Positions 47,170 to 57,992 of a DNA stretch of 64,000 nucleotides are shown here, one piece after another. A program made the translations under genes and the position numbers. This DNA comes from Capitella teleta (taxonomy: Eukaryota > Annelida > Polychaeta > Capitellidae). The stretch lies in contig KB298831.1 of NCBI GenBank assembly GCA_000328365.1, positions 83,114-147,113 on the forward strand, written 5' to 3'. The notes beneath the pieces are model-generated. The model was not told where the DNA came from. It was given only the letters and a program-made list of their open reading frames with translations, and did no database searches. How positions within the stretch are numbered: the stretch's first letter is position 1; the number at the start of each line of letters is the position of its first letter.

Positions 47170-47325
47170 GGTTACTGACCAAGTCATGGTCATTTCATTG
47201 GAGCAAAATATGAGACAACACATGGCCAAATTATAATACATTAATGCTGATATGCATACGCACCAGACCAGTTGCCCTGCGAAGTGCACGTTTGTTCAAG
47301 GGACAAGGGCATAGAATTATCCAGA

Positions 47326-47510
47326 AGTAACTAGAATGATTATTGAGGTCACGTGATCGGTCCGATTTGAAGTCAGATTTAAGGGGAACATTCTGTTGAA
47401 TACCGCGTCGATCGCCATCACAACAGCTCAATGAAAACCCGAAATGTTCCCTTAATTCCTAGCTACCGTGAATAGGCGCTTTACCGTGGCACAGTTATTC
47501 TAGCAAATCT
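47326..47510. mobile_element. MITE family M, copy 1
   Basis: Shares GGTCACGTGATCGGTC, ACAGCTCAAT and CGTGAATAG blocks in the same order with 59909-60112. The ends carry short imperfect inverted repeats built on CTAGAATGA / TTATTCTAG. No coding content. Confidence 0.65.
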
Positions 47511-48042
47511 ATGGGCAAAGGGGTTGAGCATTTTTATCTCAGAGAAACATGATTGCATCATTTACGGAGTGTTGCCAGAAGGCGAACCCTATTCCGGTGA
47601 CTCATGTCGGAACACTTCCTGTGCGTACTGGTCGCGTACTGGAGAGATAATTGATCAACTTGTACTCACCTGTAGTTGTCTCCTATGGTTAACACCAACG
47701 CAAACAAAACGCACCGACGTTGGGGGTTCGATTCCCTCTTGGCTAAATGGCTAGCGTCACCATCATTTGGTTCCAACTTTTTACCAACTTATAACATAAC
47801 GCCTCAGATTTCGAATCCCGCGATTCCGACATCTGCGCGCACGCAACGCAGCGTAAACGACGTTCAATTGCGAGCTCATAAATATTCATGAGCTGAGCGT
47901 GACGTCACTGGGGGCAGCAGAAATATAGATGTCAGTGACAATGAAGGAGGGAGAAGGCAGGGAAGCGAGAGTGCTAGCAAGCAGAGTTGGAGCGGAGAAG
48001 AGGAGGCACGCAGCATCGGCGGCGGCCCAACCCTTGCTTCAC
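47511..48042. other. downstream of the THAP exon, no supported exon
   Basis: Contains GGGGTTCGATTCCC at about 47724, a tRNA B-box-like string without a tRNA fold. The rest of the minus-strand THAP gene may continue here, but no exon was recognised. Confidence 0.35.
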
Positions 48043-48257
48043 ATTGAAAGTAGCCTCGAAGGATTATCCTCAAAATGTTCAGAGCAAACGTAGGTCGAGA
48101 ATCGTGGTTGCCATTTCTTCTTGTCGGGAGACAACCGCGTCCGTGAAATCTCTGCGATCCACTTTGTCCGGAGCTCTTCCCCAGTTGGAAATTTGAAAAC
48201 GCTGACGGTGTCAGATGGGGTGTTGGCACATCCACCCACATAACACCTCTTTGGCAT
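48043..48257 (-). CDS. THAP zinc-finger domain exon
   Basis: From ATG at 48257 the frame reads MPKRCYVGGCANTPSD, then VFKFP, KWIAEISR and YVCSEHFEDN. These are the C-x4-C ... W ... C-x2-H signature of a THAP domain at the usual N-terminal position. THAP domains bind DNA in host transcription factors and in P-element-type transposases. The frame closes soon after. A possible donor (CAAT-GTGAAG) ends the exon at 48043, before the usual AVPTIF box. The remainder of the protein is not visible, so it could be a host THAP gene, a domesticated gene or a transposon fragment. DNA-transposon remnants lie within 1 kb. Confidence 0.7.
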
Positions 48258-48546
48258 GATCGCACCAATTATTGCACATAAAAGCGAAGCTAATAACTGA
48301 TGTGCAGTCGGTACGTGTAGATCACCGAAATGCGTTGAAAAATCGAACACGCTGTATGGTTTTCTTGTACAATTAATTTTGTTATACGAAAAGGAAAAAT
48401 TGTGTTCGAAATAATTCTATGGAATGTTGTGAAATCTATTGACATATTCTGAAATGTTTTGATTTGATGTTGCAGATTTGGCGATAACGCCACTGTGCGT
48501 GCATGCTTGTTCACACCTCGAAGCTTCGAGCTGCTCTGCGCTGAGC

Positions 48547-48722
48547 GACAACTGCGCGCTGTGAGGTGACATCGATAATGCGATATTTCTGGGAATATTT
48601 GCCATAAAGTGACCCGGTAAAAGGCCTGAAATATGACAACTGCGCGCTGTGAGGTGACATCGATAATGCGATATTTCTGGGAATATTTGCCATAAAGTGA
48701 CCCGGTAAAAGGCCTGAAATAC
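48547..48722. repeat. 88-bp tandem duplication
   Basis: Two almost identical 88-bp units beginning GACAACTGCGCGCTGTGAGG lie at 48547-48634 and 48635-48722. They sit 290 bp upstream of the THAP start codon and so may be part of its promoter. The near-identity suggests a recent event. Confidence 0.9.
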
Positions 48723-50185
48723 ATGACAAGAGGCTACTCTAACCATATACGGAACATTTTTTCCTGGATTTAGCCCGCGCTTTTACCGAAAAACCCGGTT
48801 TGTAATCAAAAGTTAGCTCCCTCATGCAGCGAAAGATAGGGATTTGCATGCATTCTCTCTTCTGATGCTCAGCAGATCGTGCCCCCTAGTACGTCATCGC
48901 TAAATATCAACTCTTCCGCGATAATGTTTGGAGCTCTTTTTAAGCACTTTTCACGGTACAAACTTTTTTTTCATATTGAATATTTATTTGTTTTGTTATG
49001 TAGATCCTCATTATACTTAGCATGTATCATGGTAACGCTAGCCCTTTATCAAGACACGCCACGATGTTCAAATGTGGTAGAATAACGTAATCAAAATCCT
49101 CGCTGGCGCATAATGAGCTGCAAACTTCCTTGGTTGTTAACCGTGAATATTCATTCCATCCACGCAAGATTAATCGCCAGGGTTACGGAGCGTTGAGGGA
49201 CGGAGCAACGGGACACGGCAACGGCTGTCCCGTGCAAAGTTCACGACAGCAACCGGTGTCAATTATATCTGATTCATTATTTGAATCAATTTGTTTGTTT
49301 GTTAATTTTTGCCTTTAGATGAAATGAAACATTTTTTTTCTCATTTTTGCCTGTGAGGATTTGCACGAATGATAAAATTGCGCTATCTCCCTGTCAACAA
49401 AACGACATGAATGAAAAAAGGTGTACCATTCTAAAGGACGACCAAAAAAACCAAGTGCCAGAAATTTCCTCCATGGTACGCCGCGAGAACAAAGTATTAG
49501 TCCCAATTGGCAAACTAATCATTACATTTATTTATTGACTTGAAAACACGAGGAAAAACACTTTCGTATATGCACCAAATCAGAAGAGTGGTTTGTGCTA
49601 TTAGATGTGATGAATACTTTCTCCATAACTCATCCATTTATGAATTAATTCTATACATTAATTGGTACGACAGGATACTCCCTGCCTGTTGGGTTTGCAT
49701 TAAATTCTAAAATGAATTTCTCTTCGGAGTTTTAGGCAGACCCCTGGTTCACTTGGGCAGATGCCTCTGTTATCTTAGCAGTATATACATATTTATTAAG
49801 AAATGTGTGGATGCTTCATCGTGAACTCATGAAGTAATAATCGTTATATGATTGACACCAGCAAATATTTTTATTAAGAAATTGCTTGCACACGTCTAAA
49901 CAAATAATCTCCTTGCGTCTTGCGTCAAGGTAAGGTACAAATAATTGCATCTTTTTCCACACATGCCAATGTACAATTTATGCCTACGATCGTGAACTCC
50001 GACTCTGGCGACTTCTGATTCGCCCGACTGACTCTTTGTATTAAACCGCATCTATGTCACGTGCTTTGTGGCCCACACAATACGTGGTGTCCAGTAATCA
50101 TCGCTAGCCCCAAATTCGCCGATGACAAGCGTAAATGCGTGGAACATGTGAGAAATACTTTTTTTTTTTTTCAATTTCAAACTGC
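48723..50185. other. intergenic AT-rich DNA
   Basis: No gene or repeat family was recognised in this stretch. Confidence 0.4.
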
Positions 50186-50191
50186 TTTATT
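50186..50191 (-). terminator. candidate polyadenylation signal (minus strand)
   Basis: TTTATT on the plus strand reads AATAAA on the minus strand, about 185 bp past the stop of the 50376-51329 gene. Confidence 0.45.
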
Positions 50192-50375
50192 GCCGATTAA
50201 ATACTGGTATATTTACAACATATATCATATGCATAATTGTATAAAAATTACTTGCATACATAAATAACACCCAAGAAAATATTTCAGTCATAATAAGAAG
50301 CACATGGTGATGAAGTACAGAAATGCGTTATAACAAACGCGGTCTGCAAACTTGATTATCATAACGTTCGACGTT

Positions 50376-51329
50376 TCACAGAATTACCAGGAAATCGACG
50401 CTGATTCGGCGAATGTTGCGCAGATTGTTCTTGATGCGTTTAATGTGCAATCGCCAATTGTTCTTGTTCATTTTATGTTTGTCTTTTTTTTCTTTCTTCT
50501 TTTTTTCTTTGTCTTCCCTTTTCTGTTCTTGCTTTTCCTTCTTGTCGTTTTCTTCGTTCTTCCTCTTGGCCATATTTTCTTCCTTGGAAGCCACTGGATC
50601 TGACATCTCTGTCGATTGTTGCGCGCAGCAGTACAGACTGAAACAGGACGTGCGACTTCGTTCTGGTTCCTCGCGATTGATGACATCAGGTCGTTCAGGA
50701 GTGGACGGGGTCTGCAACCAGGCGCTCACCCTGTCCTGCGTTGAGTCAACAGGCAGCGGCAGATCTGTGTATCTAGGTGTCAAGGGGCGAAGCGTCGTGC
50801 GTGGAACGAGGCGCCTCGCGGAGGGCAAAGTGATCGAGAGGTCAGACGCCAGGCAGGATTCCGTGAGCTTCGCTGGCGTGCTGGTCCATAAGCTGGACAG
50901 TCCAAGACGTGGTCGGCGAGGGGTTGGGATGCTGCTGATGTTGAGATGACTGGAAGCGGCTGAAGGCAGGATGCTGGTCAGGTTCAGATCGCTGCCGGAC
51001 GCTGTTGGCAGCTGAGGGAGGCTAAAATTGAGGCCACATCGGACGGAGGAAGACGATTGGTTATGACTGGAGTTGACATCGCATCTGCTGGATGTTGGAG
51101 GCTGTGCTAGAGTGGGTTCAATGTCGCGGTTAGCGGTTGCTGAGAGGGTTGTTGGAAGTGGTGGTAGACTGGCGACTGAGTGAGACCGCGGCAGATCGAA
51201 GTCGATGTCGCAGCTGACGGTCACCTGCGGCTGATGAAAACTGAGAGAACGACGTTTGGGGAGAGGCGTCGACCGCCGACTACGAACGCTACGACTGCGA
51301 GTGACAACGACGCAAGGGGAAGAGGCCAT
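50376..51329 (-). CDS. uncharacterised 317-residue Ser/Thr/Pro-rich then Lys/Glu-rich protein
   Basis: One open frame starts at ATG 51329, just after a pyrimidine-rich TTTCCCCAG that may be a splice acceptor in the 5' UTR. Residues 1-220 are rich in Ser, Thr, Pro and Leu. A loose motif of polar residue, Asp/Gly/His, Ile/Val/Leu, Asp/Asn recurs about every 16-25 residues (CDIDFDLP, CDVNSS, CGLNFSLP, SDLNLTS, SHLNISS). Around residue 235 is a SLYCCAQQ segment. Residues 250-295 are a Lys/Glu-rich stretch likely to form a charged helix (EKQEQKREDKEKKKKEKK), followed by a basic IRRISVDFLVIL end. GC content exceeds the flanks, supporting coding status. No family was recognised and no function is proposed. 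Confidence 0.6.
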   Translation of the reverse strand: MASSPCVVVTRSRSVRSRRSTPLPKRRSLSFHQPQVTVSCDIDFDLPRSHSVASLPPLPTTLSATANRDIEPTLAQPPTSSRCDVNSSHNQSSSSVRCGLNFSLPQLPTASGSDLNLTSILPSAASSHLNISSIPTPRRPRLGLSSLWTSTPAKLTESCLASDLSITLPSARRLVPRTTLRPLTPRYTDLPLPVDSTQDRVSAWLQTPSTPERPDVINREEPERSRTSCFSLYCCAQQSTEMSDPVASKEENMAKRKNEENDKKEKQEQKREDKEKKKKEKKDKHKMNKNNWRLHIKRIKNNLRNIRRISVDFLVIL

Positions 51330-53689
51330 TCTGGGGAAATCTGAAGAGGGAGGAAATAGGCTTGAATTTGGGAAATTTGTATGAATGATAATTCTAGTAA
51401 AATTTCAATATAGTTAATTATAATCATGGGAATTTGTATACATGTATTCAATTTTAACAATAAATCAATTTCAGGTTAGACAACATGCAGGTACACAATA
51501 GGCCTACATTAACTCAGAATACACAGTCGATTACGGGGAAAGAGAGAGAGGAACATTATTTTGAATTTGACTTCAATTTGTGATTCAATTCAACGTGTCA
51601 CTTGCATCGCAGAATACTGATACATGTACATGTATATCGAGATATACTAAATAAAGCGATTCAAATCGATGACACAACCATCGCTTCTCAAAATAAGAAG
51701 ACCCCCCCCCCTCTCCCTTCGCGCAAAGATTAAGTAATAAATGCATACTATGCACGACATCATATATATATTATGAATATACCACATCATGTGTAGTAGA
51801 CGATTAATATGGGTCAATTTGATTAACCGATTGGTTAATAGTTCGCATTTAATTAACTAAACACAGCAAATTGAGCACTTGGCTGATGCAGGTGTAGAAT
51901 TTCTGATTCAATTCAACGTTTTTCACTAACAATTTATTTATATATAATATAATTGTAATAATTAAAATGAATATGATAACGAATCACACAAAGAATGAAG
52001 AAAACCCCTTTCGATAAAGGTAATAATTACAATGCAAATCGTTAATAGTGATTTATCATACACTTTAGTCATAATGGATCAATTCGATAAGGTAATTAAT
52101 TAATTAATTGGTTTTGAGTGCCCAGTTAATTAACTAAACGCAACAAATTGAACGAGATGCAGGTCACGAAGTAATGTGCGAACGAAAGTAGACTTCCTAA
52201 AAAGCGAACAAAATTAATTACCGGAATTTGGAGAAGGAATATTGTGCTGAATGAAGGTGGGTGGTGAGAGAGGTCGTTCTGTGATCCTGACAAGCACCAC
52301 GAAGAGAAACAACGGCGAACGCTGGTGAACGCAGAGTTTTATGCTGGCGTTCCCCTCTGACGCAATCTTTTGATCCGTTTGATGACCATCACCGACAAAG
52401 AACTTCACAAGATCAACCCAATTGCAATTGAGGAAAACAACGAAAAACTAATTACGCAGGTGGTCAAAAGTCTGTCCTTTGAAGATGCGTACGATGCTCG
52501 TATGAAAGAAAAAGGGGTTCGCGAGCGGCGTCTTTAATTCACGATTAAAAGCGCTTTGTCTCGCCTTCAAAGGTTGATCAAAGAAAGACGAATTACTTTG
52601 AAAAATATCTGAAAACATGCTTTTTTTTTATAATCTCACCTCACTTTTTGAAAGTGAATTCCTCATATGGCTTCTTGATTTGATCATAATATGAAATAAT
52701 TAAATCGTTCTTGAACTATATATTAGGAATCACAAAAATACAGCTATAGAACACTATGACGTCAGACAGCGAACAGAGGACGCAAACAACCATCGCCCGG
52801 GAGCAAGATTGATTGGATCTTAATTAACACAGTTGAAAGGGGAAAAAAACTAATTAAGCCTAATAAGCCTAATTAATTTGAAGTGCAAAAGTTTGCAAAT
52901 TCTTTCGAAATTAATTATTCGACAGCAATAACTCTACGACCATTTACCTATATAGTATAAGGAACCAATTCGCATTGGGTTGCACCATGTGGACTTATGG
53001 TTTAATTATTGAAAACATATATTGATGATATTGATATTGGAGCCACCGAAGGAGAGATTTTCGTAACAGTTTAATCGAAAAGAAGTGTGCATGAAAAGAT
53101 CCATGTGATACCCAAATCGATCAGCGATATCAATCGTAGTGATCCATCCAGGAATATTCTTAACCAAAACCATCTGCAATTCAGTTCTAGATCTTATTGA
53201 TGCTGACAGGAATATTTATTGGTAATTTTGCAATTTTGAGAATGATTTGAACGTTTGAGTTGATTTCATTTCGGATCAACTTTTAGGCGCAGATTTAAAT
53301 TCTGAATTTCAACATGAGAAAGATGCATGTCAACCACGAGAGCAACGCCTGTGCAGTTGCAGTAGTGTACAAGATGAAGAACATGTCAGTGCTCTGTGCC
53401 CTATAACCCAAAACGTTAAAACAAATTCCCTGTTAATCAATTTACAATGTCTGGTCACTTCGACTTAATATTGCCGCAGCATATGCTGCAAGTTATTCCC
53501 GAACTATTTCACCAATTTGTGTAATCAGTTCGGTATTTTTACATGCATTAATTTTGGTTTTGTTTCTATTATGTGCTATTAAATTTCAGCAACAATTGTT
53601 GCATTAGAAAACAAAATATATCTACGACTGGTCATTCCGACCATCTAGCATAATGTTTAAACAAACTTGAGGTGCCTTCTCTCTTTTGG
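51330..53689. other. AT-rich intergenic DNA
   Basis: No gene is firmly supported. A 50-codon plus-strand frame at 52389-52538 (MTITDKELHKINPI..., ending RERRL) has coding-like composition but no recognised domain or splice sites. Confidence 0.4.
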
Positions 53690-55137
53690 ACCGAGCCATT
53701 CAGACATCGACGATGGCGATGACGCGACTGCATGGACGCCATCAATGTGCCATCAATGTGATTCAAGGAAATATCTTCAACCACTCAATATGGACTTTTG
53801 TTTTACATGAAATCTCTACACCCGTAAAAAATCCACATTACATGTTGTACTGTTAGACGCCTCTCTAGCATTTGATCGTGTTGAATATTGTAAATTGTTT
53901 AAAGCTCTTGATGATTGAAATGTATGTCCACTTATAATTCATTTCTTAATTTCTATGTACACTAATCAGACTTTGAGAATTAAGTGGCTGAACTTCTCTC
54001 TCCACCCCTTTTAAGTGCACAAATGGTGTTAAACAGAGAGGTGTTTTATCCCTGTTACTTTTTTTTGTCTTTACATGGATGTCCTCCTAAACAGATTGAG
54101 TCGATCAAACGTTCCTTGACATTTTGGTGAGCACTTTTGTGGAGCAATTTGTTATGCGGACGATTTAACTCTTCTCGCTTCCAATAGAAGTTCAATTAAA
54201 TTATTAAAAAAATATAAAACTGTACTAAAAATATGTCAAGATTTTGTTAACGAATATTCTGTAAAATACAATTCAAACATATAATTTCTCGGGCACAATT
54301 GGGACCTATATTACTTCGAAGGGTCCCAATTGTGCCCGAGAAATTATATCTGGATGGAATTCGAAACTATAGCCTCAGCAAATCTTCTATTAGCTAGGTT
54401 AGGATTTTGTAGTTCGAGTGTTGTTGCACAGTTATTTAAATCATTTTGCACTTCCTTTTACGGTGCCGTTTTATGGCGACTCAATTTACCGTCACTTGAT
54501 GAATTCTATGTTGCCTGGCGGAAAATTGTCCGCAGAATATGGAGGGTCCCTCCTCGTACTCATTGTAACCTACTTCCTTCTTTAATGAATTCTCCTGAAA
54601 TTTCCCTTCAGTTATTTTACCGGTTCAAAACTGTGCAGCTGTTCTGTCAGCAATAATAGACTAGTTTGGTCATTTATTCACTTTCTTCCCTTTAGTCGAT
54701 CTTCTGTTGGTTTTAATAGTCCAATCATGTTGAGTCAGTCATATGTTTGACTTGCAACACCACATTTGAAGAATATAATGCAACTTCATGCAATGGATAT
54801 CAAACAATGCAATATATAAGAGACGATATTTTTGAGCGTATCCAATGAATTCGATCATACTGATGTTTTGTTTTTAATTAAATCACTATGTATTTATTGA
54901 ATGTTTATTCCCTTGAATTGATGCATATCTGTATTTTGTTAAGTATTCTATTTTCTAGTTTAGCACAGGTTTTTTTCTCACTCATTGTATAGAACAGTCT
55001 AGTTTCTCATTTTGATTATTGTATGCATTTATAATTACCATTACCTTCATTGTTTTGTTTTCCTTTATGCGTTCATTTTTCCTGTACATGTTTTTGTACG
55101 AAATAAATTATTATTGTTATTATTATTATTATTATTA
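53690..55137 (+). mobile_element. decayed LINE (non-LTR retrotransposon), 5'-truncated
   Basis: Reverse-transcriptase motifs are readable in order: a SLAFDRVEYCKLFKAL block near 53870, a YMDVLLNRL-like block near 54080 and the catalytic CYADDLTLLAS near 54155. The C-terminal part (LFKSFCTSFYGAVLW and WRKIVRRIWRVPPRTHCNLL) is an intact stretch at 54330-54656. These fit the Jockey/CR1/L2-like group. Reading frames are interrupted by several stops and shifts (for example before YADD and at 54276), so it is inactive. The 3' end is AAATAAATTATTATT followed by ATT units. The left boundary is approximate. A perfect 28-bp inverted repeat interrupts the coding region at 54279-54349. Confidence 0.85.
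54279..54349. repeat. perfect 28-bp inverted repeat inside the LINE
   Basis: 54279-54306 and 54322-54349 are exact reverse complements (core TTTCTCGGGCACAATTGGG) separated by 15 nt. The reading frame of the LINE changes across it. Confidence 0.95.
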
Positions 55138-55410
55138 ATGAGAGGAGAACCAACAATGTTTGTCAAAATAGGCGTTATAAAAATAGTTCATTAATTAAAT
55201 CGCTCATAATTATAACTGTAACTAACAAACTGACCCGTCAAACACTAACGAGCTTTAATAGTGAGCATTCGGCATTTGTTTAATCGAATGTAGTTTAAAT
55301 GCTTGACTCCCGTGTCACTCGCGGCTCTTGCGTTTGAAGCCATTCATGAAGGTGTGAATGCCACCCAACGCTCATGGTGTCACTTCATCGGTCAGAATCG
55401 GAACTGTTGA
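55138..55410. other. short intergenic stretch
   Basis: No element recognised between the LINE tail and the CCAAT/TATA promoter of the next gene. Confidence 0.4.
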
Positions 55411-55471
55411 CCAATCTGTGGCTACCGGAGCTCTTGACCAATGAACAGTGACCTCTCGATCTCTTTATAAG
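55411..55471 (+). promoter_or_regulatory. CCAAT-CCAAT-TATA core promoter
   Basis: CCAAT boxes lie at 55411-55415 and 55438-55442, both within GACCAAT, and a TATA-like TTTATAAG at 55464-55471. The geometry predicts transcription starting near 55495, about 60 bp before the ATG at 55556. This supports that ATG as the start of the downstream gene. Confidence 0.6.
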
Positions 55472-55555
55472 CTGCGTGTTTATCTTTTTTTTTTGCCATA
55501 CCATTTCTTCGATGCTAAGTATCGCTATCTTTTGTTTTAGACCGATTCAAGAGTC

Positions 55556-56556
55556 ATGGCTTCTTCGATGTTCGAATTTTCTTCTGGAGTGACCAGTGGG
55601 GAACGTGAGGACGCTCATGTCCTGCTGGATTCGGTGGACACACCAAAGGTCAGTCATCATCAGTTTATGTATATTGTAGATTATTAAAGTACTAAGTATA
55701 TCAATTACCATTTTACGCACCAGTATTTTGCACGTGTAATTATGTGTGCACATCTGCAATACTAATGTGCACGATGAGTAAAGACCGGGTTGCAAATATG
55801 TCGGCTTTTTTTTTCTTTTGTGCAAACAAGTTAATCACTACAAGTGCATGATAATTTATTCTGTGTGTTGGGTTTTGTTTTTGGGCTTTTATTTTCCAAT
55901 CACAAATAGCTGATTTTGAATTCTTTACGCCATCATAATATCAAGAGATCATTCAAAATCTGCTTTCTTTCCAGGGAGATAAACTGAAGGCTGTCAAGTT
56001 GGATGCGGCTGATGGACTGGACCTGGGACTGGTAATGCAATTGGCTGGCATAGAATCCACAGACGACTCCCCTGATGCCCCTTCCCCTACTGTGACTTCC
56101 CTTACTTCTGCCACCCTTTCTGACACTTCCCCTACTGGCACTTCTTCGGCTGCCACTCCCTCTGCGGCTGCCTCGTCTGCTTCTACCTCATTTGTTGTTC
56201 CTTCCTCTCGTCCTGTTTCTTCCCGCCGCAGGAAAGCTCGTCCCCTTCCCCGCCTCTTACCCAAACCTCAGATTTCTTCTCCTAAGGTTTTTGTTCTGCA
56301 GGTAGTTGCGCCACCGCAGCCCGTCGCCGCGGTCGAAGCCCCTGTCCAGGAACCATACAGCATCCAGCTGACGAGCGAACAGCTGCCCAGTGTGGAGGAC
56401 TTAATTCCGTGCCTGGAGGTGGACGACATGGGAACCTTCGACTTCGACACGCCCCGGAGCAGCGCCTGGTCAAGATCGAACGGAATGACGACGACGCTAC
56501 TCAGGACCCGCGCCGATCCCTACATGCGACCCCAGCCGACCTGCATGTACCAATGA
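55556..56556 (+). CDS. uncharacterised small Ser/Thr/Pro-rich acidic protein
   Basis: Two exons, 55556-55648 and 55975-56556 (both phase 0), encode 224 residues. The N-terminus is MASSMFEFSSGVTSGERED. The middle (about residues 51-140) is a low-complexity Ser/Thr/Ala/Pro region ending in a basic SRRRKARPLPRLLPKP patch. The C-terminal part is acidic and hydrophobic (LPSVEDLIPCLEVDDMGTFD), resembling a transactivation segment. Inside exon 2 a good donor (CTG-GTAATG at 56031) and acceptor (TTTTTGTTCTGCAG ending 56301) bracket 270 nt that are open in frame and divisible by three, so the middle region may be optionally spliced out. No DNA-binding domain and no known family were recognised. A role in transcription is only a possibility. 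Confidence 0.6.
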
Positions 56557-57276
56557 ACTCCCTCCCCTCACCCCTTTCTCTCCACGGGTCATCTTTCTCA
56601 TCACTCCATCTACTTCATTATTTGTACATAATACACATACACACAAAAACGAAAAAAAAAAAAAGTTTGGTGGCAGTTTAATTATCACGTTTCATGTTTT
56701 TAATCCTTTTCCTTTTCAGTATACACCACATCACTGTACACACACAGCATACACGCGCATTCTTCCACCTATTAATGCTGGTGCAGTCGAACCAGGTGGG
56801 GCATAAATTTAGTCCTGGGAATTTTGCTCCGTGTAGATAGGAGCGTGTTCAGGGCGTTTCTTGCGGTTCTACTGCGCCAGTCACACATGGGGTACATGGA
56901 AGCTGGCTCCTCGTGCCGCACCCCGGGCAATGTGCTCGCAAGCAAGCGCTTGCTTGCATAGCGAAAGCTTCTCAACGCTATGTACACATCATACACGCGA
57001 CTGTTCTAACAGAGATACTCTATAGCATGGATTAATCGCTCACATTGGTATAATGTTGCCGAAGTTCGTTATGATAGCGACGAGATTCAAAGCGACTAAA
57101 ATACTTTCGGTTATCAATCACGGCTTGAAGAAAAGGTCGAGATCGAGTGCAACAACAAATTGATAGATTTTTAGCAGCAAAGTGGGAATTATCAATGGCA
57201 TGAATCTAAAACCTTTAGATGAAATCAGTTATGATTTTTTTGAGTGAAGATTTCGAGCCAAAGTACGACATGATCT
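56557..57276. other. 3' flank and intergenic DNA
   Basis: Probably includes the 3' UTR of the preceding gene, but no clear AATAAA was found. A poly-A stretch lies at about 56653-56665. Confidence 0.4.
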
Positions 57277-57280
57277 TTAA

Positions 57281-57988
57281 AGGGAGGGAGAACTGGTTAC
57301 AAATGGACTTTGAGTCGTTATTTGATGCACCATAAATGATTCCTATGCCTGGCCCACACAAGGAATATCATCGCTAACGATTTCGCGGGCGATATATTGC
57401 TAACTAGGCGTGACGTCAGCAGCTGTGATGAAACACTGAGTTCCCCATCTGTTACAATGGGCCTCGTCATATCAGCGTGTCCTGCGACTAAACCCTTGGA
57501 TATTTTTTTATTTTCTTTTCGGAAATAGATAGAATAATCATTTTGCCACCAGTCAGGCGCGAAAAAAAAACTTTATTTTTTCGCTATTTTTCTTATTTTA
57601 ACAAGCGATTTTCTAGGACACCTACCATGTTTCTCATCCTGAAACAGTAAAAAGGTCAGCCAGAGTGCACCACACATGCACTTTCGTTTCGTAAACAACA
57701 GAGATGTCCTTTTATGGCGAAGATGCTCTGCTCTGATTGGCTGAAATCGATAGCTTCACGAGGGGAACGGAACCAATCAGCCATCAGCCAAACCAAGCCA
57801 TCAGCTGACGTTTGCCTCCTATACTTCGCAATGGAAGCCATTCTCCCATAGGCGCAATGCTAACCCCGATATTCGGAATGCATTATTTCCTTACGCTTGC
57901 ATCCAGGCATGGTGTTTTTGGCACGGAATGCTATCAATTGGTGCTATGAGTCAATAGAACATCACTTAAAATTTAGTTCCCCATCCCT
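57281..57988. mobile_element. non-autonomous transposon with TTAA target sites, 708 bp
   Basis: The element starts AGGGAGGGAGAACT and ends AGTTCCCCATCCCT, whose complement is AGGGATGGGGAACT, giving 14-bp terminal repeats with two mismatches. Both flanks are TTAA (57277-57280 and 57989-57992), the piggyBac-type target site. The terminal bases are not the usual CCCT, so superfamily assignment is provisional. No transposase is encoded. Confidence 0.7.
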
Positions 57989-57992
57989 TTAA

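Noticed and set aside
47690-47755. tRNA gene from a B-box-like GGGGTTCGATTCCC
   Set aside because: No foldable cloverleaf was found around the motif.
52389-52538. 50-codon plus-strand frame ending RERRL
   Set aside because: Composition looks coding, but there is no domain, splice context or promoter to support a gene call.
55556-56556. XBP1-type factor with an IRE1-spliced intron
   Set aside because: No bZIP region and no paired CNGCNGN stem-loops. The removable segment has ordinary GT-AG borders.
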